Positions 35,501-47,500 of a stretch of DNA of 64,000 nt are shown here, one piece after another. The DNA comes from Eutreptiella sp. 'Long Island Sound 2002' (lineage: Eukaryota; Euglenozoa; Euglenophyceae; Eutreptiales; Eutreptiaceae), in the NCBI GenBank assembly GCA_964036045.1, contig OZ038385.1:42492765-42556764 (forward strand), given 5' to 3'. Numbering within the stretch: the first letter of the stretch is position 1; the number at the start of each line of letters is the position of its first letter. The notes beneath the pieces were generated by a model. It saw only the letters and a program-made list of their open reading frames with translations. It ran no database searches and had not been told where the DNA came from. Both the position numbers and the translations under genes were made by a program.

Positions 35501-38500
35501 CAGCTCTGACTTCCCCAAAGAAAACGGCCAGCGTGTGCTTGACGGGCACCGAGGAGCAATTCACAAGAAGACTGCCGACCGCAACACCACACTACTTTTT
35601 GATGAGTGGACAGATGAACGCGGGGTGCCCTCTCCGTCTCCAAGAAGCAAAACAAGTTGTTGAATCAGATGAGGCGATTGGCTTTTATGGCGCGCTTCAA
35701 CTTGGATGTCGAAGGGCGCCTTGTATAGTGTAGCTTCCGACAGCCGCCAACGTATACCTACGGGCGGTTAAGCTATCCAACTAGGGGCGAATAGTCGGGG
35801 GCAACGAACCGCGAAACGCATCGATACGCCAAGCTCACTGGACTGGGCACCCTGTGGGCTTGGGAAGGCTTCCGATAGCCGCCAACGTATTTGTACGGGC
35901 GGTTAAGCTATCCAACTAGGGGCGAATAGTCGGGGGCAACGAACCGCGAAACGCATCGATACGCCAAGCTCACTGGACTGGGCACCCTGTGGGCTTGGGA
36001 AGGCTTCCGGCAGCCGCCATTGTATTCTTACGGGCGGTTAAGCTATCCATTGAGGGGCGAATAGCCGGTTGCTTCAATGGGGTATGGGGTGGAGGCAGTA
36101 TTGGGGCTCTGCTGCTTCTTGCCGAGGGTGTAACGCCCCTCCTCCTAAACCACAGTAGAAGGGTGAGACTTCCCTACCACGCTTTGCATGTTGAGCCGGG
36201 GCCGTAGTCTTCACATTGATGGAGCGATGGTGTCAACAGATCAACATGCGTCTTGATAAACATAGGGGTTTTGGGAGTCCTATAGCATTTTAGCAAAACC
36301 GCATTTTATGCCGCATTTTTTCTCGCATTTTCCGCATTTTTTCCGCATTTTTCCGCATTTTTTTCCAATCCCGGCGACCGCATTTTCCCCCCCCCCCTGC
36401 ATCCGAGTCTCAGAACGGGGCTCCAACGGCCCCTCACGCGTGCAAACCTTTTTTCTTCCACCCCGGTATTCGTGCCCGGGAGAGGCACAACAGGTTAGGC
36501 ACGGTGGGGGATGCGAAGAGATATCACGAGGTGCCGCCGGCAGTGACGCTGCGGCGGCTGCGCTGCCAAGTACTTGCACGAGTTTACGCACACACACAAA
36601 CACACACACGCGCGTGCGCACACAAAAGCCATTTTGAATGCCACCGCGTGAATGGCGGACAGATGGACATGGATGATAGTGAGTGAGGGACATCGCGGCA
36701 TTCAACGACCATCGCAACCCACACGCCCCCCCTCCGCACCAAACGTAGCTCCAGCCCCACCGTACACCCGGGTCGCCTTACTCCATGTGGCCCCATGGCG
36801 TTGCAGGTGATTGGGTGTTGCTGGACAACATCAACAGCGCCCCGCAAGAGGTCATCGAGCGCCTCAACTCGCTGGCGGAGGAGACGCCGACGCTCAACGT
36901 CTACGAGTCGGGCAAAGGGGCCGAGCTCCGCGTCGGCGACGGCATCCACCGGGACTTCCGCCTGATCGCCTCCGCGAATCTGCAGCGCGCGGACGCGCAG
37001 AAGTTGTCGTCCGCCTTTGTGAACAGGGCCATCGTGATCCGGATGCAGGAGATCGGCCACGGGGCTCAGGGACGTCTCCGCCAAAGTGACCTGTTCCTGT
37101 TGGTCAGGTGCGCCGCCATGTCCGTGTCGGTTTGTGGGGGAGGCTCAGGGCTCCAGACCAACAGCGGAGGGGGCGTTCCAGCCCCCCCCCCCCCCCCTTC
37201 CCCCTCAAACCCACACACCCACCGAAAAGTGATGGGGCCAAAGTTTGCTCCGGGCCTTGGGCCAGGCCTCGTATCCAGAGCTATTTCGCAAGAGTCGGGT
37301 GTGGGGGGGGGGGGGGGTCTGGGGGGGTCTCGTGAGAGGCCGCTCATTCAGTTTTGATTCTTCCAGAGCCAAGTCGGTTTTGGGTGGGGGGGTGTGAGGA
37401 TGGGGCACCCCCCCCCCCCCGTCCCTCTTATATATGAAGCCTGCCTTCGGCCAATCAAAAGTTTTCTTTGGCGCCTTCGGTGCCCATCAGTTTAGATCAA
37501 CAAATGTCTTCGGCGCCTTCAGTGCCTCTACAGGGGGGGGGGGAATTTCGCCAGGGGAGAATTTCGCGGGGAAAATTTCGCCGTTAAGAAAGGTGGCGAA
37601 ATTTTCCCCTGGCGAGATTTTGGCGTAACAGTTCCATCCTTCACCACAGCTGCAGGCATTGCGTTTCCTGAGCAGGGCCAGGCGCAATTACGAACGCGCC
37701 TGTGCCAACCATTTGCTGCGCAGATGCATGAATCTGACAATCGGGTATCTGGTGTTGGAGCTGCTGGCTTCTTTTTCAAGGCATCAACAATCCTGAATGG
37801 TGACGTAGGTTTACCTCTCTCTTCAGCCTCCTCAGGTCACTGTTACTGTCCCTGTCACTGTCACTGTCACTTCTGCGTGATGCTGACGCACCACTAGAGA
37901 CAGAAACAGGAGCAGAGGCTGACTGAGAGCCTCATGGACAACCACTCTCTCGGCAGCCTCCTCAGGCTGTTCTGCTAGGGCATCCTGAGATGTATCATCC
38001 TGCAACACTGAAGGGGAGGGGGGCAGGTAAATGACTGCAGGGGTGGGCGGAACATCATCAACACTTTCGGCTTCGGGTACAACATCCTTTTGACAGCATG
38101 ATCATGATGAATGCTTGGATGCATAAACTGTTGCGGCAGGGAAGGGAACACATTCTGCACATCAGGATACTCATAAGTTCCCTTTTGCTCTGCAAAGTAC
38201 TTCAGGGGCGTTTCGTCGAATGCCAGCCTAGTATCCAGAAGAAATATGTCGCATCCAAAGCACTTGATCCACGTGGCTGCAGTTTCCTCCGGTGTTAGTC
38301 GCAGTGTGCTACGTGCTTTTTGTCTTTCGGTGGCAGTGTGGATGCAATCCTTTGTACCCCTTGCACGTGCTGTCTGTTTTTGACAGCTTTTCCATGGACA
38401 AATTTGTCATCCTCAACAGTTGATGCCCCGATTTTCGCTGCAACCAAGGCAGCTGCTGGTGCTGTTGTAAAACCCAAGGCTGATCTTGTGAATTTTTTGC

Positions 38501-41500
38501 AACAGCTTGGGTATTCACAGTATGCAGTGCCACTTGCAGCTGCTGGATTTGCATGCATGAAAGAGCTCACTCTTATTAATATGGCAGCACTTAAAAAATG
38601 TGGTGTCCTGGATGGCCATGCATTAAGGATTGTTGATGCCTTGAAAAAGAAGCCTGCACCTTCTGCACCAGTTACTGGATCGTCTGCACCAGATTTCATG
38701 AAGCTGCGCAAGAAACGGTTGGCTCAGGCGCGTTCGTAGGCGCGCCTGGCCCCTCTTGGAAAACACAATTCTGGGACCATGTTGTGCCAGCCTGTTGCAG
38801 TTTTGGACCCCCTGTGTAGTGCATGTGTTGTTGTTTTGTGACCATTGGAGACTGCTTCAGGCAGGTTTGTTTGTGCATGAAAAACCAATCTCATCAGATT
38901 CACATCACTGGGGTTTGAACCAACGCCTGTGCAATCAGAACCATGTGCATATACCACTGGAATAATGACCAGATCTGACATCTATGTCCTCAAGGGGCAT
39001 ATAGAGACCGAGAGACAAAATTTTTTTTTCGAAAATCGAGAGACATTTTGCGAGACACATGCTTGCTTGGGGCTTTGGGGATTTCAAGGGTGGCGAAATT
39101 TTCCCCTGGCGAAATTTTCCCCTGCGAAATTGTCCCCGGGCGAAATTTCCCCCCCCCCTGTACAAGCCGAGCACCGACGGGGGGCTGGACCCCCCCCCCC
39201 CCCCACCCCAGGGGGGGGGGGGCGATGCGCACGGCCCTGCCCTCCAAACGCAATTGCGAGCGTTGTCCCCTTTGAGAAGCCGTTTTGCTGCGGTTTGGGG
39301 CGGTTTCAGGGCCAAAGGACCGTGTTGGGGCCTTTGTTTGGAACAAACAGTCTTGGTACACCGGCACCACCTGTTGATTCCCAAAGTGCCTCCCGCAAAT
39401 CCGTCCAAAAGCCAACCAATTTGCATTGCGTAATTGTACATGGCGCCGTGTACACGGCGGTTGGAGGCGGCAAGGCAGGCTTGGCCTGCCCCCGCCTCAC
39501 ACTACCCCGCACACAACAGCGCGCAGGACGCCGCAAGGAGTGTGTGAATTGTGTGATTTCGCAAACCCAATTGCAGGCGTTTACATCGCCGTTGTGCTGT
39601 CGGGGGAGTGATGGGCACGCGGGGCACCCCCACTTCCGCTCCCGATGCCGCAGGGGGTGGGCGGTCACAGTCACGGCACAGAAGGTCAGGAGCGGTGTTG
39701 TTGGGCAGTTGTGCTGGTGCATCACTCACACGGAGGGACCAGGATCCCGTGGCAAACATGTCTGAAGCTGGAGTTGAAGGCGAGATAGCGCTTTCACCCG
39801 ACAACAGCCCCAGACAAAGTTCCCAGGGCCCATCCGCAGCGCCGGCAATTCTGCCGGGTGAAGGGGACAACCGCCGTGCGCTGGACCGCTCTTGCAACGC
39901 CCGCGGGGCAACAAAAGACAAGTGTGAAAACGACCAAAGCGGGTTGTGGGCGGTGTTCGAGCAGGGGCACAACACCGGTGGCCTTTGCGTCCGAGGTGCC
40001 TTACAGAACCTGTTGGCTGTCAGAAATCTGATTGGGCAGTTCTAGGCACGGAGCATGTGTTGCGTTTGGTGTTGTGGTAGTCATCGCCAACCTGTTGTTG
40101 TCAGGTCACGCTTTGCAGGCATTCATGGAGGAGAGGAGCTTGCGGAGCTGTTGGTCGCATTCCACACCAAAGTCAAGCGGTTGATTGAAGCGGGGCGCAT
40201 CAAACCAATCGATGGCTGGAGCATCACTATTCGAGGGGTGCTGCAATCTTCCCGCCTCGCGGTGAGCATCATGAGGCGCAAGAAGTGTTCCCCTTTGGAG
40301 GCCAGTGTGACTGGCATTATGCGCACCTACTTGAACGCGATCCCTGATGTCACGCACCACGAGCAGGTAATGGGGGCATTGGCGGAGGTCTTAGAGCAGT
40401 CTCATTTTGAGCGGGCGACGTACGCAATACCGCCCGAGAAGGAGGAGCTCGGAGGCTGGTCAACTTTGTATTCCAAGCTGCACTCACTGGAGCACGCGGT
40501 GTACCAGATTATATGGCAGTTTTTTGAGCAGCAGTATGGGCGCCATGGGCTACCCAAGGTCGGTTTCTGAGCTGTGTTGTGCTGTGTGGTGTTGTGGTGT
40601 GTTGTGTTGTGTTGTGGTGTGTTGTGTTGTGTTGTGTTGTGTTGTGTTGTGTTGTGTTGTGTTGTGTTGTGTTGTGTTGTGTTGTGTTGTGTTGTGTTGT
40701 GCCGAAGGCGCTGTTACCAAAGGGCAAAAGGCCGGGATGTCTACCCACGGGTACAGGTAAACGGGCTGGGCTGTGTGTGTTGTGTGCGCGCCGTGCGTAA
40801 GTGTGTAGGCCTCGGCAGGGGAAGGGGGAGTCGGGGAGACCTGGTGAGTTCGCCTCTGGCGACCGCGCTTATTCCAGGAGCTCCCGCTGCACCCCTTCCC
40901 TTTCTGCTTGCTGGTGCAAGCGCAGCTCCTGCAACGCCCACGCCATCGTGCTGCCCGGGCCCAGGCGGGCCTTCAGCAGTGTGGCACGCGCCTTGGCGTG
41001 GGCGTACCAGATCCGTATGGACTCCTCCACGACGTGGCGGAGGAACTCCGTGCCCAGCGAGTGGGGGCCCGTACACTCCAGGTGGGCCAGCTGCATGGAG
41101 GGAGTCCGCAGGGCTGCCGCCCACTGCTCCAGCACAGTCGGTTCCCACAGCTGGTGACGCACTGGAGCCGCCCGTGGCCCCACCTTCTGGTCAAGCCACG
41201 CTGCGAGGCGCCGGCGGGCTGGCCCCCACTCGTGCGATTGAGCCGAGCAGGCCCACAGGTGGGGCGCCGTCTCGGGCTGTGTCCCGCACAGGAGACACGT
41301 TGTATCCAGCACCGTGCCCCGGTGGGAGGAACGGTGGGCCAGGACGGTCATGGTCGGGACGTTGTCCATGCGATGCGCCGTGATGTGGCGCTGCTGGTCG
41401 TGGTCGAACCAGTCCAGGGGGAGGCCCCCCCCTGGCATGAAATTTACCCCCCAGCGGGCCTCGTAGATGGCGTGCGCCGGTATGGAGGCCCGGTTCTGCA

Positions 41501-44500
41501 ACCAGTCACTCAGCGCCGTCGGGGAGAGCTGACACTGGTCGCGGAAGGGCACTGGGGGGATAAATGAGTAGGGGCGCCTGAGGAGCCACGTGAGGTCTAC
41601 CTCCGGCGGCTCCCGCGTTGCCGCGTCCACACGGACGTTGAGGTCCGTGATCCAGTGCGACGGTGTGGTCACCACATTGATGGCAGACCTCGGGGAGAGG
41701 CGCTGCCCCCCAGGACAGTGGCGTAGAGGTGGTGGATGCCATCTCCGCAGTGCCCTCCTTCCTGGTACGTGCGGAGGGCCCCCACTGCTGCCTCCGAGTC
41801 CGGCACCAGCCAGTAAACCCCCTGCTGTGTCGCCAGCCGGCGGGCATACGAGAGGAGGGCCATCGCTTCCCCCTCCTGGGAGGTGCCCACTCCTGAGGCC
41901 ACCTGGGCCTGATACTCCCCAAGCCCGCTCTGGACGACCCCGGCCATGGCCATACCCGCCTGCGTGGCTCCTGCATCCACCGCCACGACACTGCCTCGGA
42001 GGGTCGCCAGCGCAGGCAGGTCATGGAACCAGACGCCTGGGCGAGTCTCAGGGGCCATCACTCGCGGGGGGTCGGTTGCCCGGCCGTGGGGCGCCAGGAG
42101 GGCCATGTCCCCATGGTGCTCCCTGAGGTGGGTGCGCAGGGCCTGGTGTAGCTCCGCTGGCACTGTCCCCACCGTATCGAGGGAGTAATAGAGGGGTCCC
42201 TTGTGCGGGTGCCCCGGGCACTTGTGCGCCACGCACTCCGCTGGATATTTGAAACGCGCCACCGCCGCCGGGGCTATGGCGATCCACGGAAGCGGCGGCA
42301 GCGTCGAGGTGATCGTCACGAGAGGGGCCTGCGATGTGCTGGCCCAGCTCCAGTAGGCGGCAGTCGGGGGGGCTGTCGCCCACACGACGGTGGGCGCCCT
42401 GACCCCAGTGCGCTGGAGCTGGGCCAGGGACTCCTGCCGGTGGTCGCCCCACAGCTGGGCGTGCAGTGGCGCATCCACCTGCACTTGGATATCCAGGAGG
42501 GCCACCAGGAGGCGGTGGAGCCTGGTGTCGCTGGGCAGGGTGCCCGGGGGCTGCTGGCACACCCGGGGTTCTGACGCCCAGCCCGCGGTCTCCATGGTGT
42601 CCTGCAGGGCCGCGGTCATCCGGAGGGGGTGTCCCCTATGGTATATCGTCTCCATTCGGGTGGTTTTGGCCGCCCGGCCCCCCACGATGACTTCCGCCTG
42701 ATAGGTGGGCACGGCCCTCGGGATCCAGTCCTTGGGCGCCGCCTGCCATCGCGGCGTGGGTTCCCTCAGGAGCGGGACCAGTACCGCAGCGTGGCGGGCC
42801 AGCCACGCCCGTAGCCCCGGGATTCCCTTGCGGGCTGGCGCTCGTCTCTTCAGGGCTCGCTCCGGCAGCACCTGGTGATTCTCTGTGTAGAGGTCGCCGA
42901 GGTGATGGTAGCCCAGGGCCTGTACCGTTTCGTACACCGTCGGGGGGACGACCACCTGCGCGACGGCGCCATACAGAGTTGTGTACACCTCCACCCGGGG
43001 GGCAGGGGCCGCCGCCGCCGCCGATCGCGGCCCACCGGGACCTCGGACCAGGATGGGGGTGGTTCCTGAGCACTGGCCCGGCATCCACATGGGCATGGCC
43101 ACCTCATCCACGACCCGCTGCAGCGTGGCTATGAGGTGGGGGCACTTGGGGTGATGCGTGTACTGCCCCGGGGTAAGCACCGCCGGGCAGCCCCCTCTGA
43201 GCGCCTGGTGCGTTTGCAGGTAGTAGGCCTGGGAGTCCCGGAACTCCTGCTTGGCCCAGGCCCCCTGCCGAACCCACTCTCGAACCACCGCCGCCTGCCA
43301 CGAGTGCTCTGACCGAGTGAGACCCTGGCACCCATGCTCCCAGGGTCCCCAGAGCGCGTCGGTATGAGCGTGGCGGGAGATGCCCGTCACGTGCTTGTAT
43401 GCTCGCACCATGAGAGCATTGTTTGCCGCGTGTACCTTGGCCGTGGGGCGGTATACGCTGGCCAGGGGGAGCAGCTTGCTCGGGAGCTTGGCCATGAGCA
43501 CCATCATGGCCGCGTCCGGGGAGAGCCGCTGGGGGCGGAGCTGCGTCCAGAGCTCCGCCCTGACCTCCGGCAGGTTGCGGGGGGCCGTAGGCGCCCCCTG
43601 GAGGTAAATGTCGGTTCCCATATATCGGAGGACCCTGGAGGGCTGTATCTCCGGGGCCCCTGCCAGTGCCTCCCGCCGTTGGTCCGGGGTACTCGTCACC
43701 CACGCGCGGCCTAGGTGGCGGGCCACGGCTGCTGGCGTAGGCGACCGTAGGGGCCGTGGGTCTGACGTGGAGCCGTGCTGGATCTTGCGGTCAGGGACGT
43801 CCACCCGCAGGATCCCCTGGTAGTATACCCGCTGATCCAATAGGACCCCCTGTATGGGGTGGGAATCGCCCCGCTCCAAGAGGACGATCGTGTCGTCCAC
43901 CCACATGAGTCCCGGGAAGCGGAAGGGCTCTACCGCCGAGGACCGGTATGCGATGTCCATGTACCGCAAGAAGGGGAGCGCCGCCGTCGCCCCCGCATGG
44001 ACCCCCTGGACGGTACCCTGGGGCGTACCCAGGAGTTGCGTCAGGGTGTGGGACTGCCAGGGGCCCAAGGGCAGGGTGTAGGAGAAACCCTCGGTATGGG
44101 TGGCGAGGTGGTCGGCCTCTCCCAGGCCCACCCGGGCTCCCACTATAGGGTGAATGTCCTGCGCGATCACGTCGAAGAACTTTGCGAGATCCGTGATCAG
44201 GACGTCCACTATCCGGTGTTGAAGCCTGGCCAGGTCCAGCTTCATGTGCACCGTGCGGACGACCTCCTGGAGGGATATCCCCCGCATGCCCCCCACTAGG
44301 CAGGGGCCCCCCAGGGCCCGCTCGTAGACGGCCGTCGCCACGGCATAGAAGGCCGTGGGCTCGAGTTTGGAGACGTGGGAGGAGATGGTTATCCCCCGGA
44401 GGTTCGCCTCCTGGACCGGCTGGTCCGGGTTTTTTAGGAGCAGGGTAACCCGCCCCCGCCTGCCCACCGTGCGGCTGACCGGGGGGCTGCGCACCACGGT

Positions 44501-47500
44501 GCACAGGGTCTTCTGGTCCGCCTCCGTCAGGTGTCGGTACCAGGAGATATCGATGCAGATGTCCGCTTCGGGTAGGCGGAGGTCAGGGCCGCGGGCCTTC
44601 CCCGACTGCACCTCCCAGAGGTGGCGGGGCTGGACATAGTCGCCGCGGGCTGGCGGGGCATGCTGCGGCAGCAGCCCCAGGTACCTCTGGAAGTGGGCCC
44701 ATCGGTCGGGGTCATCTCGGATCCGGTAGCTACGGCCCTGGAGCCGTAGGCGGCTCAAGTACAGGGCAGACAACGTCTCCCTGGGGTCGAGGAGCGCCTT
44801 GCTGTCCAGGGGGATTTCCGAGACATCGCGCGGGGGGCCCCTGCTACGACGCTGCACCTCCCTCCACTGCTCTGGGGTGCGTTTCAAGTTGAGGGTTTCC
44901 TGCTTGCGTCGGAGGGCCCTGCGTTTCACCCCCCGGAGGCTCTGCTGGCGCTGGGCTTCTCCCAAGGCCACGAGGCCCCGCTTGAGGGCGTGCCCCGCCG
45001 TCACTGAGGTGCCCAATATGCTCTGGGCCATCACTGTAAAACGCCCCACCGTGGGGAGCATGCTGCGCGCTGGGAAGGGCTGCTGGGGAGCCCGCGAGGG
45101 GGGAGCTCGCTCCGCCGGGCGCGTTTTGAGGCGGTACTGCCGGAAGCGGAGGGCTCGGACCCTGCCCGTGGCGTGGGCCCAATCGTAGATGGCCCTTTGC
45201 AGGCCTTTCAGCCACCGATCCGGGGCGAGCAGGGGGTCCACGGCTCTCCTGCGGAGTACTGAGCTGTGGAAATCGGCCGTGTCGGCCGGGGACAGGGCCA
45301 CTGGGCCCAGGTGGTACTCCGGGGTGCGGGAGACCGTATGGGGGCTGGGCTTGTCCAGCCGGATCACCGGGAAGGCGATGGTGAGAAGGAGGGGGACGTG
45401 GTGGTCCGAGAGGAGGGTGCTCGCCCAGTAGTGGTACGAGGCGATGGTGAACTGCGCTTCGCTGTGGCAGGCGGCTGTGTCGATGCGGGAGCGCGCGGCT
45501 CCCTGGAAGCAGGAGTACGTGTCCTGCGGGACCGGGTGTAGGTCCACCAAATCCCTGAGGTTGAAGGCCCTCAGGAACGTGCGGTAGCCCGTGTCCTCGG
45601 GGCGCGGGGTCCCTCTATCCGCCGGTCGGGCCGCCGAGTTGGTGTCCGCGACAACCAGGACGGTCGTCGGGTCGACCAGGCAGGTGACCTCCCTCCAGAC
45701 GGCGGCCCACCATCTCACGTAAGGCTCCACGCCTATGCTGATCTGGGGGGCATGGGCTGCCAGCACATGATGCCGACCCCACGGGGTGAGGACCTCCATG
45801 AGGAGGGCGTTGGCATCCTCCGCGCCCCAGAGGAGGGAAGCCCGGGTGGTTGTCCCGGTGCGGACGTATACTTCCAGGCCCGCCCCTGTCTTGCCGTGGG
45901 CGGGGAGCACGACGTGACGGGCGTAGTCCTGAAAGGGGGGGTCCTCGGGGCCTGCCCGGGACTGGGCCTCAGCCAGGACGAGGAGGGTAGGGCGGCGCGC
46001 TGCCATGTGTAGGGCTTGCGCCAGGAGGCGTTGCCGGAGGTACCGGCCCCGGACGTTGAGCCACAGGTACCCCACAGCGTGCACGTCCTCCGGGGTGCCC
46101 TCAATTCTGGGACTGCGGGGGAGTGGGGTGCTCCGGCTCCGGGTCCGGCTCTGAGGAAGTGGGTTCGCCCTGGGGGTCGGCGTGTGTGGCCGAGCCGCCA
46201 GCTGCCCCCTGGGCCGCCCGCAGGTCACGCCCGATGAGGCCAAACACCGTGGTCAGGGAGGGAGTCCCCGCTGGCCGTTCACCCGTGAGCCTGGGGAGCA
46301 CCCAGTCTCGCAGGGCCGGGGCCTGCGCCCCCAGGACCTTGAAGCCGACCGGCTTGGTCGGCTGGAGGGCCCGGGCGTAGCTGACCCACGAGGCGCTCCA
46401 TCCCTTCCAGTCGGCGTCACGGAGCTGCTGGGCCCCCAGGGCCGAGGGGACGACGACGAGTCCCCCGCGAGCCCTGTCGTAGGTGGCCCTGGCCACCATG
46501 GGCGTAGCGATGGCCAGGGGGTTGCCTCCGGGTGGGGTGAGGGTGGCCTTGTGGTCCCCGAGGTCCATACTCGCCGTGTCGACTGGGGTGTACCGGTCCC
46601 CGCGCTTGACGCAGATTTGGACTGGGGGGGGAGCGGTGGCCGGCGTGCCCCGGGGGACATGTACCGGGCACTGGCACACCAGCACCAGGGCTCTGGTATC
46701 CGGGGGGACCGCCCGGGGCGGGGGTGGGGCAGACCAGGCATACGCATATGCCATGGCCTGGAGCCACCACCCTGGGCGCGTGCCGCCCTCGGGGGCGGGG
46801 AGGCGGAGCTGCACCCTCCCCTCGATCACGTAATAAACCGTGATCCCAAGTCCCGGCGGGTGAGGGGCCGGGATGGCATCTCCCTCCCAGCTGGAGAGGG
46901 AGAAGGAGGGGACCCCCAGGGTATAGCCCACGAGCTGGAGCAGCTTGCGGGTTCTCTTCGCATACTGGGCCAGGAGGGGAGGGAGGCCGTCTCCCTCCGG
47001 GGAATGGGGGCCGGGGACGGGGGTGGTGTCCTGGCCCGCCGCCCGCATGCGGCGTCCCACCGCCGACAGGCGTTCGCTGTCCAGGAAGACAGCGACGTCC
47101 AGGGCCTTGCAGGGGTTCGCCTCCTCCAGGGCAGTATCGGCGATGAGCGCCGCCAGGCGGGACTCGTGCGGACCCAGCTCGCCCGGCGGGCTGTCGGCGC
47201 GGCCGGCTGCCGGCGGTGCAGGGTCGTCATCCAACTCTATCGCCTGCGGTAGGGGCTCCAGCGGGCTGAGGGCGCCCGCTTCATCATCCAGGAGGCCAGC
47301 CAGCTGGGTGGCCGTGCCCTGGGACGCATCCACATCGTAGGGGGGGGGCGGAGGGTCATCCGCCGCGTGCGAAGCGGGAGTTCCGAGAGCGGGCGAGGTC
47401 TCATGGGGCCTAAGCTCCCGTTCCCCTTCCGGGGCCTTCCCCGCAGCCTCGTCCTCCTCCTGGGGGGCTCCCTGCGGGGGGCACTGGTCGCATGGGCTGC

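Larger units (their letters stand above)
31761..36806 (+). other. Intron 15
   Basis: Separates the Walker A and Walker B exons of AAA6. It holds a ~75-bp imperfect duplication (32168-32310), an A/T-rich CGATTTACCGCAAAAAAA array (32475-32640), a diverged repeat pair, a tetranucleotide-like array, a 195-bp tandem repeat, a hAT transposase fragment, a 135-bp tandem repeat and a CGCATTTTTC array (36300-36370). Confidence 0.55.
37531..39160. mobile_element. TA-flanked TIR element with SAM-domain gene fragments
   Basis: Left end CAGGGGGGGGGGGAATTTCG, right end the inverse (CGAAATTTCCCCCCCCCCTG), each followed inward by repeated GGGGAAAATTTCGCC text, giving inverted repeats of about 55-70 bp. Both ends are flanked by TA, the target duplication of Tc1/mariner-like elements, though a chance TA cannot be excluded. 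Inside are a plus-strand SAM-like frame and decayed minus-strand coding text. About 135 bp of the interior is present twice in inverse orientation (37665-37799 and 38622-38756). No DDE motif was found, so it is probably non-autonomous. Confidence 0.6.
37108..40104 (+). other. Intron 16
   Basis: More than half is a terminal-inverted-repeat element. The flanks contain G- and C-runs and a motif CTTTGGCGCCTTCGGTGCCC shared with introns 2 and 14. Nothing recognised between the element and exon 17 apart from chance open frames. Confidence 0.55.

Noticed and set aside
35734-36072. Hammerhead ribozyme in the 135-bp repeat
   Set aside because: No CTGANGA core on either strand, although GCGAAACGC occurs.
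38893-38976. Functional tRNA gene
   Set aside because: The outer 7-bp pairing is present but the D, anticodon and T arms do not form.
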